From: Streptomyces xanthii
Lineage (GTDB): Bacteria > Actinomycetota > Actinomycetes > Streptomycetales > Streptomycetaceae
Length of the DNA stretch: 64,000 bases
Assembly (NCBI RefSeq): GCF_014621695.1
Contig: NZ_CP061281.1
Coordinates: 558,001 to 622,000, forward strand
Reading direction: 5' to 3'
A model generated the notes under the pieces. It was not told the DNA's origin and did not search any database. It worked only from the letters and a program-made list of their open reading frames with translations. Shown here in pieces: positions 1-7,314 of this stretch; the stretch's first letter is position 1; every line of letters begins with the position of its first letter. The position numbers and the translations under genes were made by a program.

Positions 1-414
1 GTGCGTCTGCGGGTCGGGCTCCTGCAGTCGCTGCGGCTCGATCACCTTGTACGCCTGCAGGCCGCCCGGTTGCCGGGTCAGCGGGAACATGGTGCGCCCG
101 CCGTGCACGATCGGCTTGGCCCGCACGCGCGGATCGCCCACGGGCGGCGCGCCGACCAGTTCGTCGAGCGCGACCTGGTGGGCGCGGGCGATCGGGAGCA
201 GCAGCTCCAGGCTGGGCTTGCGCAGGCCGGACTCCAGCCGGGACAGCGTGCTCACCGAGATGCCCGTGGCCTCCGAGAGCCCGGTCAGCGTGGCGCCGCG
301 CTCCTTGCGCAGGGCGCGCAGGCGCGGGCCGACGCCCGTGAGCACGGCCTCCATGCTCTCGGCGGGCTGCTCGGCCACGGACTCGGCCGCGTGGGTGTGC
401 GGGTGCGACTTCAT
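1..414 (-). CDS. XRE-family HTH regulator with start of a cupin domain (3' end outside window)
   Basis: The reading frame runs from an ATG at 414 off the left edge of the window, so only the first 138 residues are visible. Residues about 26-80 form an XRE/Cro-type helix-turn-helix (RLRALRKERGATLTGLSE, then ISVSTLSRLESGLRKPSL). The following part resembles the entry into a cupin sensor domain, as in the common XRE-cupin regulators. The gene is divergent from the thioredoxin-reductase-like gene at 527, with 112 bp between the two starts, so it probably controls that gene and itself. The effector cannot be predicted because most of the sensor domain is missing. Confidence 0.85.
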   Translation of the reverse strand, partial: MKSHPHTHAAESVAEQPAESMEAVLTGVGPRLRALRKERGATLTGLSEATGISVSTLSRLESGLRKPSLELLLPIARAHQVALDELVGAPPVGDPRVRAKPIVHGGRTMFPLTRQPGGLQAYKVIEPQRLQEPDPQTH

Positions 415-526
415 GCTTCCATTGCAGTTTCGGCAAAGCGGTTTGTCAATACGCACGATCCGGTGCATCTTCGAGAACGGGAGACGGCAGGAGATTCCGC
501 CGTTCCGGTGCAGCGAGGTGACCGTG

Positions 527-1489
527 ATGAGCAACGCAGACTCCGAGCAGAGGGTGTACGACGTCGTGGTGATCGGCGGTGGCACGGCGGGCCTGTCGGC
601 GGCCCTGATCCTCGGCCGCGCGCGCCGCTCCGTGCTCGTCGTCGACGCGGGCGAGCCGCGCAACGCCCCGGCCGCGCACATGCAGGGCTACCCGTCCCGC
701 GACGGCATGCCGCCCGCCGAGTTCCTGGCCGTGGTCCGCGAGGAGGTGGCCGGGTACGGGGTCGAGCTCGTCCGGGACCGGGTGACGAAGGCGGTGCCGG
801 ACGGCTCCGGCGAGTTCGACGTGGTCCTCGCGGAGGGCGGCGGCGTCCACGGGCGCCGCCTGGTCGTCGCGACCGGCCTGACGGACGAGCTGCCGGACGT
901 TCCCGGGGTCGCCGAGCGCTGGGGCCGCGACGTGATCCACTGCCCGTACTGCCACGGCTACGAGGTACGGGACGAGCCGGTCGGGGTGCTGTACGCGCCC
1001 GCCGCCGGCATCCATCAGGCCCTGCTGTTCAGCCAGTTGTCGCACGACGTGACCCTGTTCCTCGGCGCCCACGGCGAGGACGCGCTCACGGACGCCGAGT
1101 GGCGGCTGCTGGCGGCGGCCGAGGTCGCTGTGGTGACGGGTGAGGTGGCGGATCTGGTCGTGACGGACGACCGCCTCACCGGGGTCCGCCTCGCCGACGG
1201 CCGGGTGATCCCGCGCACGGTCACCGTGGTGGCGCCCCGCATGACCCCGAACGACTCCCTGCTGACCGGCCTCGGCGCCGACACCCGGGACACCCCGGCC
1301 GGCCGTTTCCCGGCCGTGGACCCCACGGGCCTGACGAGCGTCCCGGGTGTCTGGGCGGTCGGGAACGCGACGGGGCCGGCGGAGCAGGTGGTGAACGCGG
1401 CGAGCGGCGGCTACCGGGCGGGCACGGCGATCAACATGGACCTGCTCCTGACGGACCTGGAGGACCGGGCCGCGGCCGCCACGACCTGA
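527..1489 (+). CDS. Thioredoxin-reductase-like FAD/NAD(P) oxidoreductase
   Basis: This 320-residue protein starts with an FAD-binding Rossmann motif (VVIGGGTAGLSAAL, residues about 11-24). It carries a redox CxxC in the context CPYCHGYE near residue 142 and a C-terminal FAD-closing segment (GVWAVGNAT). This is the arrangement of the small class II thioredoxin reductases. Lone actinobacterial members next to XRE-cupin genes often act on other disulfides or small molecules rather than thioredoxin. ATG 527 is chosen because GAGGTGA lies just upstream and because the longer frame has no signature before it. It is divergent from the XRE gene. No thioredoxin gene is adjacent, so the physiological substrate is unknown. 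Confidence 0.9.
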   Translation: MSNADSEQRVYDVVVIGGGTAGLSAALILGRARRSVLVVDAGEPRNAPAAHMQGYPSRDGMPPAEFLAVVREEVAGYGVELVRDRVTKAVPDGSGEFDVVLAEGGGVHGRRLVVATGLTDELPDVPGVAERWGRDVIHCPYCHGYEVRDEPVGVLYAPAAGIHQALLFSQLSHDVTLFLGAHGEDALTDAEWRLLAAAEVAVVTGEVADLVVTDDRLTGVRLADGRVIPRTVTVVAPRMTPNDSLLTGLGADTRDTPAGRFPAVDPTGLTSVPGVWAVGNATGPAEQVVNAASGGYRAGTAINMDLLLTDLEDRAAAATT

Positions 1490-1600
1490 GGCAGGCCCCG
1501 GGCCCACAGGGGCCCGGGGCACCGAGCCCGCACGGACGCGGGAAGGCCGCGCCCCGCACGGGCATGGAAAGGTCACGCCCCGCGCGGTATCCATGCGCGC

Positions 1601-2500
1601 ATGGACTCCACGACGCCGCTGCCCGGACTCTCCGCCCCTCCCCCGCCCGGCGCCCACGCCCTGTCCCCGGGGTCCTATGACGGGCGGCTCGTGCTGGTGA
1701 CGGGAGGCGGCACCGGCCTGGGCCGGGCGGTCGCCGCCGAGTTCGCCCGGCTCGGCGCGTCCCTGCTCCTCGTCAGCCGCCGCGAGGAGCATCTGGCGCC
1801 CGCCCGCGCCGAGTTGGCGAAGGTTCCCGGGGCGGGCCCGGTGACCTCGCAGCTGTGCGACATCCGCGACGCGGACCGCATCGCCGAGGTCTTCGACGCC
1901 GCCGTCGCCGCGCACGGCCGCCTCCCGGATGTCCTGGTCAACAACGCGGCGGCCAACTTCCCCGTCCCCTCGGAGGACATGACACCGAACGGCTGGCGCG
2001 CGGTCGTCGACATCACGCTCACCGGTACGTTCCTGATGACGCGCGAGTTCGGCCGCCGCCATCTCGCCGAGGGCACCCCGGGCTCGGTGATCGCGGTCGG
2101 CGCCTCGTATGCGTGGACGGGCGGACCCGGGTTCGCGCACAGCGCGGCGGCCAAGGCGGGCGTCAAGAGCCTGGTCGAGTCGCTGGCCGTGGAGTGGGGC
2201 CCGTACGGGATCCAGGTCAACGGCCTGGTGCCGGGGCTCATGCCGCACGAGGACATGACCGCCGACATCAGGACCGGACTCGACCGGGCCCCGGACCCGG
2301 ACGCCCGCCAGCCCGCGCTGCGGGTGGGCGCGCCGAGGGAGCTCGGCTGGGCGGCCACCTTCCTCGCCTCGCCCTACGCCCGTTTCATCAGCGGGCACAC
2401 GCTCGTGGTGGACGGGGCGAACTGGCAGCGGCGCGACCTGGTGAACGCTCCGGTGACGCCGGTGCGCGAGCAGCTGGACCGCGGCCCGTTCGCCCCCTAG
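1601..2500 (+). CDS. Short-chain dehydrogenase/reductase of the 2,4-dienoyl-CoA reductase type
   Basis: The 299-residue protein has the SDR cofactor motif TGGGTGLG (residues about 34-41), an NNAA motif and the segment VEWGPYGIQVNGLVPG. The usual catalytic YxxxK is not present. The corresponding stretch reads HSAAAK, so lysine is kept but tyrosine is replaced by histidine. Loss of this tyrosine is a feature of 2,4-dienoyl-CoA reductases and peroxisomal DECR-like SDRs, which suggests an acyl-CoA substrate. The enoyl-CoA hydratase gene at 3342-4181 is nearby but on the other strand. The exact substrate is inferred only. Confidence 0.85.
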   Translation: MDSTTPLPGLSAPPPPGAHALSPGSYDGRLVLVTGGGTGLGRAVAAEFARLGASLLLVSRREEHLAPARAELAKVPGAGPVTSQLCDIRDADRIAEVFDAAVAAHGRLPDVLVNNAAANFPVPSEDMTPNGWRAVVDITLTGTFLMTREFGRRHLAEGTPGSVIAVGASYAWTGGPGFAHSAAAKAGVKSLVESLAVEWGPYGIQVNGLVPGLMPHEDMTADIRTGLDRAPDPDARQPALRVGAPRELGWAATFLASPYARFISGHTLVVDGANWQRRDLVNAPVTPVREQLDRGPFAP

Positions 2501-2766
2501 GGCGTGTCCGCAAAGTCCCGTCGTCGCCCGAAGGGCGGCCGGGCGGCGTCTGGTGCGTGCTCTGGGGGTCCCGGCCGAAGGCTGAGGGAGTGCCGGGCGC
2601 AAGGCCTCGTACTGGACGTACTTGGCCTTGCGCCCGGTGCGGCGTGTGGGGGTACCTCCCACGCCATTGAGGCGGTGGGGAAGCGTGCCAGGCGTCGACC
2701 GGCTCGGGCACCTCCCAGCGTCAGCTGGGGGAGGGACTTTGCGGACACGGCCTGGGGCGTGTCCGC
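2501..2766. repeat. Palindromic intergenic repeat element
   Basis: Immediately after the SDR stop codon, CGTGTCCGCAAAGTCCC (2503-2519) is repeated as its exact reverse complement at 2733-2749. The match extends outward with one mismatch. Inside lies a second inverted repeat, CCGGGCGCAAGGCC (2593-2606) against GGCCTTGCGCCCGG (2624-2637), with a 17-nt loop. A partial third copy of GGCGTGTCCGC begins near 2756. Short frames cross it but none has a recognisable product. Nested palindromes of this style recur in Streptomyces intergenic regions and resemble a MITE or a large terminator-type structure. No transposase is present. Confidence 0.7.
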
Positions 2767-2810
2767 GCGGTCCGGGCTGCCGGGCGGCGCCCGGTACGCC
2801 CTGGGCTCGG

Positions 2811-3242
2811 TCAGCCGAGGCGCTGCCCGTAGACGTGGTCGACCTTCATCGTCATCAGTACGCGCCGGTCGGCGACCATGACCGTGCGGTACTCGTCCCA
2901 GTCGGGGTGCTCGCCCGCGGCCTTGCGGTAGTAGGCGACGAGGGTCTCGACCTCGGGCCCGTGCGGGTCGGTACCGGGGCCGACGAGTTCGACGGCGCCC
3001 TCGGCGGTGGCCCACTCGCGGCCGCCGGGTCCGGTGACCTCCAGGGCGGCGCGCGGGTCGCGGCGCAGGTTCGCGGTCTTGGCGCGGCCCTCCGTCATCG
3101 ACACGTACAGCGTCTCGGTGTCGCGGTCGTAGAACGGCAGCACGGGCGACAGTTGGGGCCGCCCGTCGGACTTGAGGGTGGCGAGGACGCCGAGGCGGCT
3201 CTCGGCGAGCAGGGCGCGGGGGTCGAACGGTGCGGAGGTCAT
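2811..3242 (-). CDS. PPOX-class F420-dependent-like flavoenzyme
   Basis: This 143-residue protein has the split beta-barrel pattern of the pyridoxamine-phosphate-oxidase superfamily (LGVLATLKSDGRPQLSPV near the N terminus, then LYVSMTEGRAKTANLRRDPRAAL). This subgroup usually binds F420 and reduces small unsaturated compounds, and some members bind FMN. ATG 3242 is used because the in-frame extension upstream is arginine-rich and lacks family similarity. It is followed by the palindromic repeat, with the convergent SDR gene beyond. Its substrate cannot be inferred. Confidence 0.85.
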   Translation of the reverse strand: MTSAPFDPRALLAESRLGVLATLKSDGRPQLSPVLPFYDRDTETLYVSMTEGRAKTANLRRDPRAALEVTGPGGREWATAEGAVELVGPGTDPHGPEVETLVAYYRKAAGEHPDWDEYRTVMVADRRVLMTMKVDHVYGQRLG

Positions 3243-3341
3243 GGCTGCCTTCCGGACGGTGCGGTCTGTGGGCCTCGGCCTCCGCAAACCGCCCGCCGGC
3301 GTCCTTTCTTCCCGCACGGGCGCGGGATTCGCCCGGACGGC

Positions 3342-4181
3342 TCACGCCCCGCGGAATCGGGGCGGCCTGCGGCCCGCCTTCGCCGTGAAGCCTTCCGTGG
3401 CGTCCTGGGAGGTCAGGGTCAGCGCGGCGCTCATCGCGACGCGGTCGAGCGCGGCGTCGAGCCCGGCGTCGGCGTAGGCGTCGACGTCCCGTTTGACGGA
3501 CTGCACGGCGAGCGGCGCGTTCGCGGCGATCTCCGCGGCGACGGCCCGCGCCTCCTTGTCCAACTCCTCCAGGGGGACGACCTGTTGGAGCAGATTCAGC
3601 CGGTGTGCCGTGCCGGCGTCGATGCGGCGCCCGGTCAGCGCGAGGTACTTCGCCCACCCCGCGCCCGCCTCACGCGCGATCCGCAGGTCGCCTCCCGCGT
3701 CGACGGCGACGCCCAACTGCGCCTCGGGCAGGGCGAACACGGCGTTCTCGGCCGCGATGCGCACGTCCGCCATCAGCGCCAGTTCGAAGCCGAACCCGAG
3801 GCAGTAGCCCTGCACGGCGGCGACGACCGGCTGCGGCAGCCGGGCGAACGCGGCGAACCTCTCGTGCGCCCAGCGGATCCCCTCGTAGTAGCCGCGTGCC
3901 CGCGCGGACCCGCTCTCGCCCTCGATGCCGCCACCGGGCGCGCCGACGTCGATCCCGGCGCAGAACGCCCGCCCCTCGGCCCGCAGCAGCACGACCCGGA
4001 CGCGGTCGTCGAAGCGGATCCGGTCGGCCATCACCCCGAGCTGACGGCTGGCCTCCCAGCTCCAGGCGTTCAGCTTGGCCGGGCGGCACAGGGTGAGCAC
4101 CCCGATCCCGTCCGGCTCCACGTCCAGCCGCATCCGCAGGTCGTCCCCGTCGGGCAGGCTCCCGTCGGTCGTGTCGATCAT
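3342..4181 (-). CDS. Enoyl-CoA hydratase/isomerase family protein
   Basis: The 279-residue protein shows the crotonase fold motifs: RPAKLNAWS, then RAFCAGIDVG at the oxyanion-hole strand, and VAAVQGYCLGFGFELAL. Residues FALPEAQLGV fall in the region that normally supplies an acidic catalytic residue. Length matches the family. It is divergent from the TetR gene at 4317, and the TetR operators lie between them, so this gene may be co-regulated. The in-frame region upstream of ATG 4181 is a non-coding overlap with the TetR side and was excluded. The reaction is probably hydration or isomerisation of an enoyl-CoA. Confidence 0.88.
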   Translation of the reverse strand: MIDTTDGSLPDGDDLRMRLDVEPDGIGVLTLCRPAKLNAWSWEASRQLGVMADRIRFDDRVRVVLLRAEGRAFCAGIDVGAPGGGIEGESGSARARGYYEGIRWAHERFAAFARLPQPVVAAVQGYCLGFGFELALMADVRIAAENAVFALPEAQLGVAVDAGGDLRIAREAGAGWAKYLALTGRRIDAGTAHRLNLLQQVVPLEELDKEARAVAAEIAANAPLAVQSVKRDVDAYADAGLDAALDRVAMSAALTLTSQDATEGFTAKAGRRPPRFRGA

Positions 4182-4279
4182 GCCGCCTCCAGCTCCGTCG
4201 GCACCGCGAGCGGCGCGCAGCGTAACGGCTCCGGGCGTGACCTTGAAGGGACGGCGCACCACACGTCTCCACTCCCGAG

Positions 4280-4317
4280 GTAGACAGTGTCTACACCGAT
4301 CGGGTAGACACTGTCTA
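4280..4317. promoter_or_regulatory. Two palindromic operator sites overlapping the TetR start
   Basis: TAGACAGTGTCTA at 4281-4293 (GTAGACAGTGTCTAC if extended by one base each side) and TAGACACTGTCTA at 4305-4317 are near-identical palindromes, 24 bp centre to centre. The second ends on the A of the TetR start codon. This is the expected layout of an autoregulated TetR operator. It also sits between the divergent enoyl-CoA hydratase and TetR genes. Confidence 0.8.
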
Positions 4318-4937
4318 TGAATGAATCGGCACCACCGGAGCATCAGGCGTCCGAGCCCGCCCGGAGCGGCGGCGCGAGCCTGCGCGAGAGGCTCGTGGAC
4401 ACGGGTGTGGCACTCGTCGACGCGGAGGGCGCGGCGGCCCTGTCGCTGCGGGAGATCGCCCGCCGGGCCGGCGTCTCGCACGGCGCCCCGCGCCGCTACT
4501 TCCCGACGCACCTGGAGCTCCTGTCGGCGATCGCGCGGCGCGGCTTCACGGATCTGGGGGCGCGCGTCGCCGGGACCCTGGCGCAGGCGGACGCGGATCC
4601 GCGCGCCCGGATCACCGCCCTCGCCCGCGTCTACCTGGACTTCGCGGCCCGCCATCGCGGCATGTACGAGCTGATGTTCCGTCACGATCTGTTGGAGAGC
4701 GACCGGTTCGGGCTGCGGGAGACGAGCCTTCCGCTCTTCGGCGTGCTCGTGGAGCTGATCGCAGCGGTCCGCCCGGAGGCCGAACCCGCCGTCGTGGCGG
4801 GTGCGTTGTGGGCGAACCTGCACGGGGTGGCCCAGCTGTGGGGCTGGGGCAGTCTGCAGCTCGCGACCGGATCCGAGGCGGTCGACCCGCTCCTCACCGC
4901 CGTCCTGGACGCCCATCTGGGCCCGGTGGCCCGATGA
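4317..4937 (+). CDS. TetR-family transcriptional regulator
   Basis: This 206-residue protein has the TetR N-terminal helix-turn-helix (LSLREIARRAGVSHGAPRRYF, residues about 42-62) and a helical ligand-binding C-terminal half. ATG 4317 has no Shine-Dalgarno sequence because an operator palindrome occupies the preceding bases, so the transcript is probably leaderless or very short-leadered. Its stop overlaps the start of the MFS gene by 4 bp (ATGA), which indicates an operon. It most likely represses that exporter and itself in response to a compound the pump removes. The ligand is unknown. Confidence 0.92.
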   Translation: MNESAPPEHQASEPARSGGASLRERLVDTGVALVDAEGAAALSLREIARRAGVSHGAPRRYFPTHLELLSAIARRGFTDLGARVAGTLAQADADPRARITALARVYLDFAARHRGMYELMFRHDLLESDRFGLRETSLPLFGVLVELIAAVRPEAEPAVVAGALWANLHGVAQLWGWGSLQLATGSEAVDPLLTAVLDAHLGPVAR

Positions 4938-6331
4938 GCGGCACGGCGCACCGCAGGATCACCCTCGCGGGCAGCGTGATCGGCGCGGTGCTCGTCGCGC
5001 TCGACGGCACCGTCCTGACCGTCGCGCAGCCCGCGCTGGGCGACGACCTCGGGGCAGGTCTCGGCCAGGTCCAGTGGACCAGCACCGCGTATCTGATCAC
5101 GGTGGCGAGCCTGCTCGTGTTCGCGGGCCGGCTGGGCGACCGGTACGGGCACCGGCGCTTGTTCGGGTACGGGATGCTCGGCTTCGCGGTGGCCTCGGCG
5201 GGTGTCGGTCTCGCCCCGGACATCGGCGTGCTGATCGGACTGCGGGTGGTGCAGGGCGTGTGCGGAGCGCTGTTGCAGCCGGCGACGCTCGGCATGCTGC
5301 GGGCGGCGTTCCCGGCGGACCGGCTGGGCCCGCCGATCGCCGCCCGTACCGCGGCGATCGGCCTCGCGGCCGCGGCGGGCCCGGTTGTCGGCGGCGTGCT
5401 CACGGCACACTTCGGCTGGCGCTCGGTGTTCTTCCTGGGTGTGCCGCCCGCGCTGGTGATCGCCGTGCTCGTGCTCCTCGTACGGGATCCGGAGGCGGCG
5501 GACGCCTCCCGTGAGCAGCCGGTGGGGCTCGATCCGCTGGGGGCGCTGCTCCTCGGCTGCGCGCTCGCGGGCCTGGTCACGGGACTCGTGTCCCTGCCCG
5601 ACGCGACGGTCGCCGTCCCGGCCCTCGTCGGCGCGGTCGTCGCGGGGGCACTCCTCGTACGTCACGAGCGCCGCGCGCCGAGCCCGTTGCTCTCCCCCGC
5701 CGTGATCGCCGCACCGGTGACGGCGACCTCGCTCGCCATCCTGCTGACGGCGTCCGCGGCGCTCTTCGGCGCACTGTTCTCGGCGACGTACTTCCTCCAG
5801 GACGTGCAGCATCTGGACGCGCTGGCCACGGCGCTGCGGATGCTGCCGGCCGCGCTGTGCATGGTGCTGGCGGCGCCGCTGGGCGCGGTGCTCCTGCGGC
5901 GGCACGGGGCGCGGACGACGACGGCCGGCGGGCTCGCGCTGCTGGCCCTGGGCGTCCTGGCCTTCGGCCGGCTCACCACCGACGCGTCCGGACTGACCGT
6001 CGGTGCCTGCGCGTTGGCGATGGGCGCCGGGTTCGGCACCGTCATGGTGACCGCGACGGAGGTCCTGGTCCGCCGGGCGCCGCGCGCCCATGCCGGTGTG
6101 GCGGGAGGCCTTCAGCAGACGGCGATGAACATCGGCCCGACCCTCGGCGTGGCCGTGGCGACGATGCTCCTCGTCTCCCCGGCGGACGCCGCCTCCCCGG
6201 ACACGTTCACCGCGTCCATGCGCACGACCCTGACGGTGCTGGCGCTGCTCACGGCGCTCGCGGCCGCCGCCGCGCTCCGCAGGCTGCCCGCCAGGGCCCC
6301 GCTCCGGGTGGAGGCGGACGTCAGCGGCTGA
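4934..6331 (+). CDS. MFS drug-efflux transporter (DHA2-like)
   Basis: The 465-residue protein is hydrophobic throughout and spans the membrane many times. It begins with the DHA2-type signature (LDGTVLTVAQPAL) and carries the loop motif GRLGDRYGHRR between helices 2 and 3. Proton-driven export of drugs or secondary metabolites is the usual role. It overlaps the TetR stop by 4 bp. Its 3' end overlaps the convergent PIG-L gene by 11 bp. The substrate cannot be read from the sequence. Confidence 0.9.
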   Translation: MSGTAHRRITLAGSVIGAVLVALDGTVLTVAQPALGDDLGAGLGQVQWTSTAYLITVASLLVFAGRLGDRYGHRRLFGYGMLGFAVASAGVGLAPDIGVLIGLRVVQGVCGALLQPATLGMLRAAFPADRLGPPIAARTAAIGLAAAAGPVVGGVLTAHFGWRSVFFLGVPPALVIAVLVLLVRDPEAADASREQPVGLDPLGALLLGCALAGLVTGLVSLPDATVAVPALVGAVVAGALLVRHERRAPSPLLSPAVIAAPVTATSLAILLTASAALFGALFSATYFLQDVQHLDALATALRMLPAALCMVLAAPLGAVLLRRHGARTTTAGGLALLALGVLAFGRLTTDASGLTVGACALAMGAGFGTVMVTATEVLVRRAPRAHAGVAGGLQQTAMNIGPTLGVAVATMLLVSPADAASPDTFTASMRTTLTVLALLTALAAAAALRRLPARAPLRVEADVSG

Positions 6332-7070
6332 ACAGTTCGAACGCCACGGCGGGCTTCCCACCGAAGCGCTCGGCCACGGCCTGCGCGTTCCCGGTGAGGA
6401 AGGTGCGGCAGTACGTCTCCGGGTCCTCGCTCGTCAACACCTCGATGTACGTGCGGTGTTCGAGCAGGGACCGCACGGAGCGCTCCAGGCCGGGCGTCGC
6501 GTCGACGGCGTGCGTGGGCTGCACCGAGCCCGCGACCGCCACCCACTTCACCCCGTTCCAGGGCTCGAGGCCCTGCTCGACGAGCTCGGGGAAGATCCAG
6601 CGGTTGCCCGCGTCGGACGCCGCGTCGAGGGTGGCCCGGCCGACGGCCACGTGGTCCGGCGTGTTCCAGTGGACGCCGCCCCAGGTGTCCCGGTGGTTGA
6701 GGGTGATGACGAGTTCGGGGCGGTGCCGGCGGATCGCGGCGGCGATGTCGCGGCGCAGCGCCGTGCCGTACTCGATGACCCCGTCCTTGTGGCCGAGGAA
6801 CTCGACGGTGTCGACGCCGACGACGGCCGCGCTGGCCCGCTGCTCCTGTTCGCGCAGCGGGCCGCACTTCTCCGGCTCCAGGGTGTCGATTCCGGCCTCG
6901 CCGCGGGTGGCCAGCACGTAGGTGACCTCGCGGCCGGCGTCGGTCCACGCGGCGATCGCGGCGGCGCAGCCGTACTCCAGGTCGTCGGGGTGCGCCACGA
7001 CGGCCAGAGCACGGCTCCAGTCCTCCGGCATCGGCTCCAGCGGTGTCTTCTTCGATTCGGGCGAGCTCAT
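6321..7070 (-). CDS. PIG-L family deacetylase
   Basis: This 249-residue protein has the N-terminal zinc motif AHPDDLEYG (residues about 27-35) and a later metal-binding segment TPDHVAVG. Both are typical of LmbE/PIG-L N-acetylglucosaminyl hydrolases. In actinobacteria this family includes the mycothiol enzymes MshB and Mca and many enzymes that deacetylate natural products. The protein is shorter than MshB and lacks clear Mca features, so it is more likely a general small-molecule deacetylase. The start is ATG 7070. It is convergent with the MFS gene. Confidence 0.88.
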   Translation of the reverse strand: MSSPESKKTPLEPMPEDWSRALAVVAHPDDLEYGCAAAIAAWTDAGREVTYVLATRGEAGIDTLEPEKCGPLREQEQRASAAVVGVDTVEFLGHKDGVIEYGTALRRDIAAAIRRHRPELVITLNHRDTWGGVHWNTPDHVAVGRATLDAASDAGNRWIFPELVEQGLEPWNGVKWVAVAGSVQPTHAVDATPGLERSVRSLLEHRTYIEVLTSEDPETYCRTFLTGNAQAVAERFGGKPAVAFELFSR

Positions 7071-7130
7071 GGTTGGCAGCGTAGGCGCCTCTGCGGCGGG
7101 CGGCACGTGTTTCCCGGGCGACCGCGGGCC

Positions 7131-7285
7131 GGTGGGGCTTCTCGCGCCCGCGCGGCGGAGCCGCATGTCGAAGCGGCCCCGCGCGCCTGAAATACAGAGG
7201 CTTCGGGTCGCATTTCGCCGATGAAGGCTGAGCGGCGCAGCCGCAAGCCTTCAGGGGGGCGGGGAACTGCGCGAGAAGCCCCACC
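7131..7285. repeat. Inverted-repeat intergenic element
   Basis: GGTGGGGCTTCTCGCG at 7131-7146 is repeated exactly in inverse at 7270-7285 (CGCGAGAAGCCCCACC). The right half includes GGGGAACTGCGCGAGAAGCCCC, a core that I recognise as a widespread Streptomyces intergenic repeat. It fills most of the gap between the PIG-L and peptidase genes, which both point left. No reading frame in it looks coding. Confidence 0.6.
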
Positions 7286-7314
7286 GGGCCGCACCCGGCA
7301 ACGAAACTACGGCG

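Noticed and set aside
47..526. N-terminal extension of the thioredoxin-reductase-like gene
   Set aside because: It runs antisense to the XRE gene and has no family similarity. ATG 527 has a ribosome site and begins the FAD domain.
446..2662. A 738-codon open frame on the minus strand across the oxidoreductase and SDR genes
   Set aside because: It is antisense to two genes with clear family motifs and shows no motif of its own. Long antisense frames are common in very GC-rich DNA.
3342..4916. Long N-terminal extension of the enoyl-CoA hydratase into the TetR region
   Set aside because: The added part lies over the TetR gene and operators. The conserved protein begins at ATG 4181.
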